49,611 nucleotides of DNA from Candidatus Latescibacterota bacterium (GTDB lineage Bacteria; Latescibacterota; UBA2968; UBA8231), in assembly GCA_016187725.1 (NCBI GenBank), contig JACPJE010000234.1, positions 1 to 49,611 on the forward strand, written 5' to 3'. The position numbers were made by a program, and so were the translations under genes. Every line of letters starts with the position of its first letter. Position 1 is the first letter of the stretch. The notes under the pieces were generated by a model. The model saw only the letters and a program-made list of their open reading frames with translations, did not search any database and was not told where the DNA came from. Of this stretch, positions 1-7,348 are shown one piece after another.

Positions 1-2
1 TG

Positions 3-784
3 CTCCAGTCCCTGATCCCCGACCCGCCGCGCCTGCTCCTGGCCGCCGGCGAAAGCGCCCAGCTCAAGGTGGTGGGCCGGTACAGCGACGGGTGCAGCAG
101 GAACTGCACCTGGCGGAGCAGTGGCGCAGTTCCTCCCCCGCCGTCGCCCTGCTGAAGGGCCAGGGTACCGTGGCGGCCAAGGACACCGGGCGCGCCCGGA
201 TCTGGGTGCAGCTCGACACCTTTGCCGCCAGCTGCCAGGTGACGGTGCAGTACCCCCTTTCCAGGCGGGTCGAATTCTCCCCCACCTGGGAGCGCTTCGC
301 CGCCCCCCCCGGCCTACCCCTTTCCTTCGCCGTGCGCTCGCTGGCCGGCGAAGCCCTCGACTGCACCTGGTCGGTCAACGGGCACCTCCAGCAGACTCGC
401 GCCCAGCACCTGGTGCACTGCGCCCCGGCGCAGCGGCCCGACACCATCGAGGTGGAGGTGCGCGTCCGCCAGGAGACCTGCACCCACCGCTGGCTGCTGC
501 AGCCGGGCACCTCCCAGCCGCGCCGGGCCGACACCCTGATCACCGCCGGCCCCCTGAAACCCCGCAACCACCCCAACCCCTTTAACGCCTCCACCCATAT
601 CCGCTTCCAACTGCCCGAGTCTGCCTTGCCCCCGGACCTGCGCCTCTACGACCTGGCCGGCCAACAGGTGCGCCAGCTCCCGGTCTCCGCGGAACAGGCC
701 GGCTGGTACCGCACTGTCTGGGACGGCCTCGACGCGCCAGGCCAACCCGTCTCCTCCGGGCTCTACCTCTACACCAGGACGCTC
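3..784 (+). CDS. Surface/secreted protein C-terminal part: bacterial Ig-like domain plus C-terminal sorting-type domain (5' partial, frameshifted)
   Basis: The gene enters from the left edge. Frame 3 reads a BIG2-like Ig segment (LLLAAGESAQLKVVGRYSDG) and stops at 153-155, while its natural continuation (SSSPAVALLKGQGTVAAKD) is in frame 2, so a 1-nt frameshift lies at about 110-150, perhaps in the C-rich stretch near 136-142. The frame-2 part then runs through a beta-rich region into a C-terminal domain starting HPNPFNASTHIRFQLP and ending SGLYLY, the FlgD/Por-sorting type found at the ends of secreted proteins in FCB-group bacteria. That domain normally has a dozen more residues and a stop; here the frame continues without a stop into the sodC start at 785. 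The true protein is probably an exported multidomain surface protein; a mutation or assembly error at both places is possible. Confidence 0.55.
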
Positions 785-1318
785 ATGCACTGCGCTCGCA
801 TCCTGGCCCTGGCTGCCGGCCTGGCCCTGGCCACCGGCGCCGCGGCCCAGGAGATGGCCGTGGCCCAACTGGTCAATCCCGAAGGCAAAAAGATCGGCAT
901 CGCCACCCTCACCCAAGCCCAGGACGGCCTCACCCTGGTGGTCCACGTCCGCGGCCTGGCCCCCGGCCTCCACGCCCTGCACCTGCACGCCGTGGGCAAG
1001 GCCGAGCCGCCCGAATTCAAGTCCGCCGGCCCGCATTTCAACCCCTACAACAAGCAGCACGGCATGAAGAATCCCAAGGGCCCGCACGCCGGCGACCTGC
1101 CCACCCTGCTGGTGGGCGCCGACAGCGTGGGCGCCGCCGTGGTCAAGGCGCCCCTGGTCACCCTGGGCCAGGGCATCAATTCGCTCTTCGACGCCGACGG
1201 CTCGGCCGTGGTGATCCACGAGAAGGCCGACGACGACAACGTCCAGGCGGATTCCACCAACACCGCGGGCAACGCCGGCAAGCGGCTGGCCTGCGGTGCG
1301 ATCGAGTGGCTTCAATGA
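785..1318 (+). CDS. sodC: Cu/Zn superoxide dismutase, exported
   Basis: Converts superoxide to oxygen and peroxide in the periplasm. The start chosen is the ATG at 785: it follows an AGGA ribosome site by 6 nt and opens a clear signal peptide (MHCARILALAAGLALATGAAA-QE). Metal ligands are all visible: HLH, SAGPHFNP, a following HG, HAGDL and a late VIHEKADD, then GNAGKRLACGAIEW. The usual first disulfide cysteine (GxC after the HxH motif) is replaced in GKAEPP, leaving one cysteine in the mature protein, so the family's intrasubunit disulfide cannot form. The upstream reading frame enters this gene in frame without a stop. The SMP-30-like gene starts 16 nt downstream, suggesting co-transcription. 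Length (177 aa) is typical. Confidence 0.88.
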   Translation: MHCARILALAAGLALATGAAAQEMAVAQLVNPEGKKIGIATLTQAQDGLTLVVHVRGLAPGLHALHLHAVGKAEPPEFKSAGPHFNPYNKQHGMKNPKGPHAGDLPTLLVGADSVGAAVVKAPLVTLGQGINSLFDADGSAVVIHEKADDDNVQADSTNTAGNAGKRLACGAIEWLQ

Positions 1319-1334
1319 GGGAGAGGAGAGGACT

Positions 1335-2183
1335 ATGAGCGAAGAACCCTTTGTGGTGCGCGACCTGACCCCCCCAGGCAGCTTCACCAGCGGGGTCGAG
1401 GGGCCGGCCTGCGACCGCGAGGGCAACCTCTACGCCGTCAACTACGCCAGGCAGCACACCATCGGCAAGGTGACGCCCGCCGGGGAGGCCAGCGTCTTCC
1501 TCGAACTGCCCAATGGCAGCATCGGCAACGGCATCCGCTTCGACAGCCAGGGTTTCATGCTCATCGCCGACTACACCAACCACAACGTCCTCAAGGTGGA
1601 CATGCGGACCCGGCAGATCGGGGTGCGCGGCCACGAGCCGGCCCTGAACCAGCCCAACGACATCGCCATCGGCGCTGATGATATCGTCTACGCCAGCGAT
1701 CCCAACTGGAAGGAGTCCACCGGCCAGATCTGGCGGGTGGGCACCGAGGGCAGCTTCACCCGGCTCGAAGGCGGCATGGGCACCACCAACGGCATCGAGG
1801 TCAGCCCGGAGGAGGACCAGCTCTACGTCAACGAGACGGTCCAGCGCAAGGTCTGGGTCTACGCCCTGTCGCCCAGAGGCGAGGTGAGCGACAAGCGCCT
1901 GCTCATCCAGTTCCCAGACTACGGCATGGACGGCATGCGCTGCGACGTGGAGGGCAACCTCTACATCACCCGCCACGGCAAGGGCACCGTGGTCGTGGTC
2001 TCGCCCTCTGGCCAGGTGCTGCGCGAGATCCCCCTGCCCGGGGACAAGCCCACCAACATCGCCTTTGGCGGACCGGACGGCCGCACCTGCTACGTCACCG
2101 AGGCGGACCGCTGCAACGTGGTGGTCTTCCGCGCCGACGCCCCGGGTCGCAGCTGGCAGCTCTACCAACGGCGGGGTCGCTGA
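1335..2183 (+). CDS. SMP-30/gluconolactonase/LRE-like beta-propeller protein
   Basis: A 282-residue protein with six-bladed propeller repeats of the SMP-30/gluconolactonase type: repeated GNLYAVNY, GFMLIADY, DIVYASDP, NQLYVNE-like and GNLYITRH strands, spaced 40-50 residues apart. Family members hydrolyse sugar lactones using a divalent metal bound by Glu, Asn and Asp side chains at the top of the propeller; candidates here include PNDIAI, TTNGIEVS and YGMDGMRCD, which match the NGI..S and DGM..D signatures. No signal peptide, so it is probably cytoplasmic. The start at 1335 has a strong GAGGAGAGGA ribosome site; an upstream extension would overlap sodC. The gene ends 30 nt before a hairpin terminator. 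The substrate cannot be read from sequence; sugar-acid genes elsewhere in the window make a lactonase plausible. Confidence 0.82.
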   Translation: MSEEPFVVRDLTPPGSFTSGVEGPACDREGNLYAVNYARQHTIGKVTPAGEASVFLELPNGSIGNGIRFDSQGFMLIADYTNHNVLKVDMRTRQIGVRGHEPALNQPNDIAIGADDIVYASDPNWKESTGQIWRVGTEGSFTRLEGGMGTTNGIEVSPEEDQLYVNETVQRKVWVYALSPRGEVSDKRLLIQFPDYGMDGMRCDVEGNLYITRHGKGTVVVVSPSGQVLREIPLPGDKPTNIAFGGPDGRTCYVTEADRCNVVVFRADAPGRSWQLYQRRGR

Positions 2184-2212
2184 ACTCCCGCGTCGGACGC
2201 CGGCAAAACACC

Positions 2213-2252
2213 AAGCCCCTTTGAGCCTGGCTCAAAGGGGCTTTTCGATTTT
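2213..2252 (+). terminator. Bidirectional rho-independent terminator
   Basis: A perfect 14-bp stem (AAGCCCCTTTGAGC / GCTCAAAGGGGCTT) with a CTG loop lies between two convergent genes. TTCGATTTT follows on the plus strand, and a T-run (GGTGTTTTG) follows on the minus strand, so it can end transcription from both sides. Confidence 0.9.
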
Positions 2253-2265
2253 ATCCAGGGCGCTG

Positions 2266-2934
2266 CTACTGCCGGCTCTCTCCCTGCCTGGCGGCCATCC
2301 GGCTGATCTGGTCCCTCAGTTTGGCCGCCTCTTCGTAGGCCTCTTCGGCGACCAGCCGGTCCAACTGCGCCTTGAGCTTGTCCAATTCGCTGCCCTCGCC
2401 CAGGGGTCCGGAGGCCTTGGCGCCCAAAGACACCAGCTGTTCGGCTTCCATAACCTCGCCGGCCAGCATGGACGCCTCCTCGGGATCGATCTTCCCGTAC
2501 AGGCCCCCCACTTCCTGGCCGGCTTCCTCGAGCACTTCCTGGCTTATGAAGATGGGCACGCCCATCAGGGTGGCCAGGATCATGCCGTCGCTGGGACGGC
2601 AGTCCAGATAGAAGCACTCCTGCTCGATCTGGATGAAGAGGTAAGCGTAGAAGGTTTCCTTTTTCAGGGTGTGGATGACCACCTGCTGGACCCGGCCCTT
2701 GACCTTTTCCAGCAGGTTGTGGATCAGGTTGTGGGTGAGCGGCCGGGAGAAGTTCAGGCGCTGGCGGGCCATGTGCAGGGCCTTGCCCTCGAATTCGCCG
2801 ATGGTGATGGGCACCACCTTCTCGTCCTGGCCCTTGAGCAGGGCCAGAAAGGCCTCGGGCGAGGCGGAGACCTCTGGAAAGGGATAGACGCCGATGATCT
2901 GCACGGGAATCAGGCGCTGATCTCCAGGTTTCAT
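2266..2934 (-). CDS. Bifunctional nuclease (DUF151) domain protein with C-terminal UVR motif
   Basis: The 222-residue protein has an N-terminal BFN/DUF151 domain (about residues 10-140), recognised by the conserved run YLDCRPSDGMILATLMGVPI and the preceding VVIHTLKKETFYA. The C-terminus (about 180-215) carries a UVR motif, LKAQLDRLVAEEAYEEAAKLRD, the UvrB/UvrC interaction helix pair. This domain pair is common in many phyla; nuclease activity was reported for a plant homologue, and the bacterial role is unsettled. It may act in nucleic-acid metabolism or protein quality control. The ATG at 2934 follows a GGGAG ribosome site. RadC lies 100 nt upstream on the same strand, so the two may be co-transcribed. 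Confidence 0.85.
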   Translation of the reverse strand: MKPGDQRLIPVQIIGVYPFPEVSASPEAFLALLKGQDEKVVPITIGEFEGKALHMARQRLNFSRPLTHNLIHNLLEKVKGRVQQVVIHTLKKETFYAYLFIQIEQECFYLDCRPSDGMILATLMGVPIFISQEVLEEAGQEVGGLYGKIDPEEASMLAGEVMEAEQLVSLGAKASGPLGEGSELDKLKAQLDRLVAEEAYEEAAKLRDQISRMAARQGESRQ

Positions 2935-3034
2935 AACGCTCCCTCTCAGGGCCGTCGAGCGGCCAGTTACCTCAGCACTGCGCCATCACGGTATGAATAT
3001 ACTTCATCCGGAGCAATTTTCAAGTTGGCGCGCG

Positions 3035-3760
3035 TCACATCAGCCCTTTCTCCTTCAGGCTCAGAAACTCGTCCGCCCCGATGATGAGGTGGTCCAGCAC
3101 CTCGATGCCCATGAGCTGGCCGGCCTTCACCAGCCGGCGGGTCAGTTCCAGATCGTCCTTGCTGGGGGAGACGTCGCCCGAAGGGTGGTTGTGCGCCAGG
3201 ATGATGCTGGCCACCGCGTGGTGCAGGGCCACCCGGAACACCTCGCGCGGGTGGACGATGGAGGCCGACAGGCTGCCGATGGAGATCACCTCCTTGTGGA
3301 CCACCTGGTTGCGGGCGTTCAGGTACAGGCAGAGGAAATGCTCCTTGCGCTGGTCCTTGATCTCGGCCAAGAGCGGCACCACCTCCGCCGGGCACGAGAT
3401 GAGCGGCAGCACGCCCAGCCCCCGCTCCAGGCCGCGCTTCACCAGCTCTACCGCCGCCACCAGCATCGCGGCCCTGGCCTTTCCCAATCCCTTGAGGCGG
3501 GCCAGGCGCTCCAGGCCCAGCCCCATCAATTCCGCCGCCGGGTGGACCTCCAGGATGGCCCTGGCCACCTCCAGGACGTTGCGCCCCTGGTACCCGGTGC
3601 CCAGGATCAGGGCCAGCAGTTCGTGGTCTTTCAACGCTTCGGGGCCGTGGCGGGCCAGGCGCTCCCGCGGCAGATCCACGGCCGCCAGCCCCTGCAGGGA
3701 AGGGGGGCGCTCGGCGATGCGCGCGCCAGGCGCGCTGTTCCAGAGGTCGGCGGTGTCCAT
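3035..3760 (-). CDS. radC: RadC-family JAB/MPN metalloprotein
   Basis: A 241-residue RadC. The N-terminal half has a helix-hairpin-helix-like region (LARLKGLGKARAAMLVAAVEL), and the C-terminal half has the JAMM metal motif HNHPSGDVSPSKDD, preceded by SIGSLSASIVHPREVFR. Family members are widespread and often annotated in DNA repair, but the biochemical role is unsettled. The ATG at 3760 is chosen because it follows GAGGGAGAAG and begins just before the conserved ARIAERPPS region; the same frame stays open far upstream, antisense to lnt, which is a GC-rich artefact. The gene diverges from lnt with a 198-nt gap that should hold both promoters. Confidence 0.9.
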   Translation of the reverse strand: MDTADLWNSAPGARIAERPPSLQGLAAVDLPRERLARHGPEALKDHELLALILGTGYQGRNVLEVARAILEVHPAAELMGLGLERLARLKGLGKARAAMLVAAVELVKRGLERGLGVLPLISCPAEVVPLLAEIKDQRKEHFLCLYLNARNQVVHKEVISIGSLSASIVHPREVFRVALHHAVASIILAHNHPSGDVSPSKDDLELTRRLVKAGQLMGIEVLDHLIIGADEFLSLKEKGLM

Positions 3761-3958
3761 CTTCTCCCTCGCAGTGTGTGGGGGGCGAAACACGACTGTA
3801 GCCCCGGCGCCCCGCCCAGGGGAGCCCGGACCTGTGCCGGAGTGAAGCAGCACCTTCCGTGCCAGGGTTTCTTGCCCCCGCCTGGAGCCTCTCCTATATT
3901 TCCCCCACCATGATCGCCACCCCGCCCTCGCCGGTTCGCCTCCCCTCGCGCTGACTCC

Positions 3959-5539
3959 ATGTCCCCGCCAGCCCTGGCCTCTGCCCCTGCGCCCCATGCC
4001 GGGCAACATCACCTGTACCGCTGGGCTCCCTATCTCCTGTCCGGCCTCCTGCTGGCCCTGTCCTTTCCCTGCCACCCCAGGCATCCCCTGGCCCTGCTCT
4101 TCGATGCCAGCTGGGCCTGCGTGGCCCTCATCCCGCTGCTGCTGGCCCTGCCCCCGGGCAGCTTCAAGGAAGGGTTTCGCTGCGGCTGGGCCTGCGGTTT
4201 CATCTTCAATCTGCTGGCCCTCTACTGGGTGGCCCACACCCAGGGAGGAGGCATGGCGGTGGTGGCGGGCACCCTGCTCATGGCCGCGTACCTTGCGCTC
4301 TTCGCCGGCCTCTTCGCCGGCTGCCTGGCCCTGCTGCTCAAGCGCTGGGGCCCGCTGGCCGCGCTGCTGGCCCCGCTGCTGTGGACCTCCCAGGAATACC
4401 TGCTCTCCCTGGGGGAATTGGGTTTCCCCTGGCTGCTGCTGGGCCACAGCCAGGCCGTCTATCCCCACCTGATCCAGTACGCCGCCTACACCGGCGTGTA
4501 CGGGGTCTCCTGCTGGGTGGTGCTGGTCAATGCCCTGGGGTACCTGGTGCTCTCGACCGGGCTGCGGCCGGGGCTGCGGCTGGGCGCCTGCGGGGCGCTG
4601 ATCCTCAGTTTCGTCATCCCCTGGTACTACAGCAACGCGGTCATGGCATCGGCGCCGACCTCCGCCGAGGTGAGGGTGGGCCTGATCCAGCCTGACCTGG
4701 GGATGGAGAAGTGGGGCATGGACGGCCTGGAGTTGAGCTTCTCCACCCTGGAGCGGCTCTCGCGCCAGGCCGCCGCTCAGCAGCCCGAGTTGCTGATCTG
4801 GCCCGAGACCGCCCTGCCCTGCTACGTGGGCATGCGGGCCCACTGCCGGGAACGGGTGGAACGGCTGGTCGGGGAATTGCAGATCCCCCTGCTCACCGGC
4901 GCCCCGGACCAGGACACCACTGCCGGGGAACTGTACAACGCCGCCTTCTTCTTCCAGCCGGACCAGCCCCAGCCCCAGTCCTGCGCCAAGATGCACCTGG
5001 TGCCCTTTGGCGAACGCACGCCCTTCAAAGACGCCATCCCCCTGCTGCGCGACATCGACTGGGCCGCCCTCACCGGCGACCTGGGGCCGGCCGAATTCTC
5101 CCCCGGCCCTTCGCGCACCCTCTTCGCCCATCCCCGGGCTCCCTTCGCGGTGCTGATCTGCTTCGAGTCGGTCTTCCCCGACCTGGTGCGGCGCCACGTG
5201 GAGGGGGGCGCGCAACTGCTGGTCAACATCACCAACGACTCCTGGTTCGGCCAGACCGCCGGCCCGTACCAGCACGCCCGGCTGGCGGCGATGCGCGCCG
5301 TCGAGAACCACACCTCGGTGGCCCGCTGCGCCACCACCGGCATCTCGGTGTTCATCGATCCTTTCGGGCGCATGAGTCAGGCCACCGAACTCTTCACCGA
5401 GGACGCCCGGGTCGGCGCCCTGCCCATCGGCCAGGGCAGCACCTTCTACACCCGCCACGGCGACCTCTTTGCCCAACTGGCGCTGCTGGTCTCGGTCCTG
5501 TGCCTGCTGGCCACGGCCCGCACCACCTCCAGGGGCTGA
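3959..5539 (+). CDS. lnt: Apolipoprotein N-acyltransferase
   Basis: Adds the third acyl chain to the N-terminal cysteine of lipoproteins in the inner membrane. About 220 residues of hydrophobic helices are followed by a periplasmic nitrilase-type domain. The catalytic triad is intact: Glu283 in IWPETALP, Lys344 in AKMHLVPFGE and Cys401 in LICFESVFP; NDSWFG and GPYQHARLAAMRAVENH are also typical. One more membrane helix closes the protein (526 aa, normal length). Its presence is direct evidence for an outer-membrane lipoprotein pathway. The ATG at 3959 has no strong ribosome site. tatC starts 4 nt after its stop, so the two envelope-biogenesis genes are co-transcribed. Confidence 0.93.
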   Translation: MSPPALASAPAPHAGQHHLYRWAPYLLSGLLLALSFPCHPRHPLALLFDASWACVALIPLLLALPPGSFKEGFRCGWACGFIFNLLALYWVAHTQGGGMAVVAGTLLMAAYLALFAGLFAGCLALLLKRWGPLAALLAPLLWTSQEYLLSLGELGFPWLLLGHSQAVYPHLIQYAAYTGVYGVSCWVVLVNALGYLVLSTGLRPGLRLGACGALILSFVIPWYYSNAVMASAPTSAEVRVGLIQPDLGMEKWGMDGLELSFSTLERLSRQAAAQQPELLIWPETALPCYVGMRAHCRERVERLVGELQIPLLTGAPDQDTTAGELYNAAFFFQPDQPQPQSCAKMHLVPFGERTPFKDAIPLLRDIDWAALTGDLGPAEFSPGPSRTLFAHPRAPFAVLICFESVFPDLVRRHVEGGAQLLVNITNDSWFGQTAGPYQHARLAAMRAVENHTSVARCATTGISVFIDPFGRMSQATELFTEDARVGALPIGQGSTFYTRHGDLFAQLALLVSVLCLLATARTTSRG

Positions 5540-5543
5540 GCGG

Positions 5544-6476
5544 ATGGATCCCCTTCCGGACCAGCCCAAGCGCAAAGGTCAGGGCGCCGAGATGCCCTTC
5601 CTCGACCACCTGGAGGAACTGCGCTGGCGCCTGCTCAAATCCCTGGCCGCCATCGCCATCGGCGCCATCCTCAGCCTGACCTTTGCCAGAGAGATCATGG
5701 GTTTCCTGACCTACCCCTACGAGAAGGCGGTCATCAGTCTGGAAACCGCCGGCCGGACCAGCCCGCTGGGGGCCCTGCAGCAGCTCTTCCAGGAGTGGTA
5801 CAGGAGCGCCACCGCCGTCCTGGAGCCGGTGACCGCCCCGGCTCCCGAGCAGACAGCCCCCCCCCCCCCCCTGCCCCCCAGCCGGCGGCTCCAGGCCCTC
5901 AAGCCCACCACCTATCTGATGTTGAGCATGCACATCGCCCTGCTGGGCGGCCTGGTGCTGGCCCTGCCCGTGGTCTTCTACCAGTTCTGGCGCTTCGTGA
6001 CCCCCGGCCTGCTGCCCAGGGAGCGGCGCCTGGTCCTGCCCATCGTCGTCCTCAGCGTGGCCTGCTTCCTCTGCGGGGCCCTCTTCGCCTACGGGATCGT
6101 CCTGCCCACCGGCCTGCTCTTCTTCCTCAGCATGGAGCCCAGGGACATGACCTCCCAGTGGGCGGTGGACGAGTACGTCAGCTTTGTGCTGTGGATGCTG
6201 CTGGGTTTCGGGGTGGTCTTCGAGCTGCCGGTGCTGGCCCTCTTCCTCTCCCGGGTGGGCCTGGTGAGCGCCGCGCTGCTGCGCCGCATGCGCCGCTACG
6301 CCATCGTCCTCATCTTCATCGTCGCGGCCATCCTCACCCCCAGCCCCGATCCCTTCTCGCAGTTGCTGATGGCTGTCCCGCTGATGGGGCTCTACGAGAT
6401 CAGCATCTGGATCTGCCGCTTCGGCAGCAAAGCACGGCAAAAGCAGGAGCCCCAGGAAGAGGATCTGAAAGAGTAA
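5544..6476 (+). CDS. tatC: Sec-independent protein translocase TatC with enlarged first periplasmic loop
   Basis: The signal-peptide receptor of the twin-arginine system. The N-terminal MPFLDHLEELRWRLLKS matches the family signature, as do FYQFWRFVTPGLLPRERR after the second helix and the late ILTPSPDPFSQLLMAVPL. Six membrane segments can be placed. At 310 aa it exceeds the usual 240-260 because the loop between helices 1 and 2 (about residues 55-125) holds a proline-rich insert; this loop is encoded partly by an uninterrupted run of 15 C. A 1-nt change in that run would destroy the frame. No tatA/B gene is in the window. It is followed directly by a terminator. Confidence 0.92.
   Translation: MDPLPDQPKRKGQGAEMPFLDHLEELRWRLLKSLAAIAIGAILSLTFAREIMGFLTYPYEKAVISLETAGRTSPLGALQQLFQEWYRSATAVLEPVTAPAPEQTAPPPPLPPSRRLQALKPTTYLMLSMHIALLGGLVLALPVVFYQFWRFVTPGLLPRERRLVLPIVVLSVACFLCGALFAYGIVLPTGLLFFLSMEPRDMTSQWAVDEYVSFVLWMLLGFGVVFELPVLALFLSRVGLVSAALLRRMRRYAIVLIFIVAAILTPSPDPFSQLLMAVPLMGLYEISIWICRFGSKARQKQEPQEEDLKE
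5857..5871 (+). repeat. Homopolymeric C15 tract inside tatC
   Basis: Fifteen consecutive C encode alanine-proline residues in the TatC periplasmic loop. Such tracts are classical slippage sites and also common sites of sequencing error; the reported length keeps the frame open. Confidence 0.9.
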
Positions 6477-6481
6477 AAAAA

Positions 6482-6506
6482 AGCCGGCCGCCCGAGGCGA
6501 CCGGCT
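6482..6506. terminator. Hairpin terminator between convergent tatC and beta-barrel gene
   Basis: An 11-bp stem (AGCCGGCCGCC / GGCGACCGGCT, one C-A mismatch on the plus strand) with a CGA loop. On the minus strand it is followed by seven T, a strong intrinsic terminator for the gene at 6529-7332; on the plus strand only a weak T-rich stretch follows. Confidence 0.85.
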
Positions 6507-6528
6507 CTCTGTCTTTCTGGTGCTCAAT

Positions 6529-7332
6529 TCAGAAGTGCATCCCCACCCCGACCTGGCCCAGCCAACCGCTCACGTCCCTCACCCCGCTCCAGACGGCCAC
6601 CCGCTGGTATCCCCCCTCCACCCTCACCTGCCAGCGGCCCAGGGGCACCTCCACCCCGCCCAGCACCTGGCCTCCCCATTTGAGGGCGGTCTGGCCGGCG
6701 CCGTGGAGCTGGCGCAAGCTAGGTCCTCCGCTCACATAGGGTCTCATCCCTTCGCCGCCGAAGGGGAGGAACTCAGCGTTGAGTTCGCCGATGTACTGGG
6801 TGCGCTCAGAAGGGAGTTCGCCGGCCATCTTGAAGCCCAGGTCGAGCCCGACCCGCTCGCTCAACTCCCGTCCCAGGGCCAGCCCCAGGCTGCGCTCGTT
6901 TTCCCCCTCGCTCCGCTCCATGCCCCCGGTCAGGTGCAGGGACCAGCGCCCCTCCTCGGCGTGCGCCTCGGCCCCGGGGTGGGGTGCGGGCCGGTGCATC
7001 TGCGGCGGTACGGGCCGGGCCTCCCACTCGGCCAGGGGCATGGCGCGCTGCAAAATCTCGAACTGCTCGCCCTCCGCCCGGTACCCGATCTCGGCGATGC
7101 TGAAGTGCTCTTCCACCCGGATGAGGGTCACCAGCCCCACCAGCGCGTCCTGCTCCTCCTCCGGCCGGACCACGGCATAGATATCCCCCACCACCACCCC
7201 CTGCTGCGCTCCGGCATCGAGGTAGACCAGGGCGGGCCCCACCTTGATCACGTAGGGCTTTTCCGCGGCGCTGGCCCCTCCCGCTCCCAGCGAGAACAGG
7301 GCCAGCAGGCACACCCACCAGGACCTCTGCAT
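6529..7332 (-). CDS. Exported protein with FlgT-like N-terminal domain and outer-membrane beta-barrel
   Basis: A signal peptide (MQRSWWVCLLALFSLGAGGASA) leads into a 75-residue beta-rich domain (YVIKVGPALVYLDAGAQQGV ... RVEEHFSIAEI) that resembles the FlgT C-terminal type and recurs in the next upstream gene. After a His/Pro-rich linker (about residues 110-130) come alternating amphipathic strands with glycine and aromatic residues, ending in the aromatic GVGMHF typical of outer-membrane barrels; eight strands would fit a small OmpX/OmpA-like barrel. The start at 7332 has a GGGAGG ribosome site. It begins 16 nt after the end of the gene at 7349-8515, so they form one operon. Function unknown. 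Confidence 0.72.
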   Translation of the reverse strand: MQRSWWVCLLALFSLGAGGASAAEKPYVIKVGPALVYLDAGAQQGVVVGDIYAVVRPEEEQDALVGLVTLIRVEEHFSIAEIGYRAEGEQFEILQRAMPLAEWEARPVPPQMHRPAPHPGAEAHAEEGRWSLHLTGGMERSEGENERSLGLALGRELSERVGLDLGFKMAGELPSERTQYIGELNAEFLPFGGEGMRPYVSGGPSLRQLHGAGQTALKWGGQVLGGVEVPLGRWQVRVEGGYQRVAVWSGVRDVSGWLGQVGVGMHF

Positions 7333-7348
7333 AATCGGCCTCCCGGCT

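Noticed and set aside
92..1318. A single 408-residue protein spanning the sorting domain and SodC
   Set aside because: The SOD part has its own ribosome site, ATG and signal peptide; a signal peptide in mid-protein makes a real fusion unlikely. I annotate two genes and report the open junction.
3035..5575. An 846-residue minus-strand reading frame covering RadC and extending antisense to lnt
   Set aside because: Only the RadC part has family motifs and a ribosome site; the rest is low-complexity Gly/Gln-rich translation typical of the antisense of GC-rich genes.
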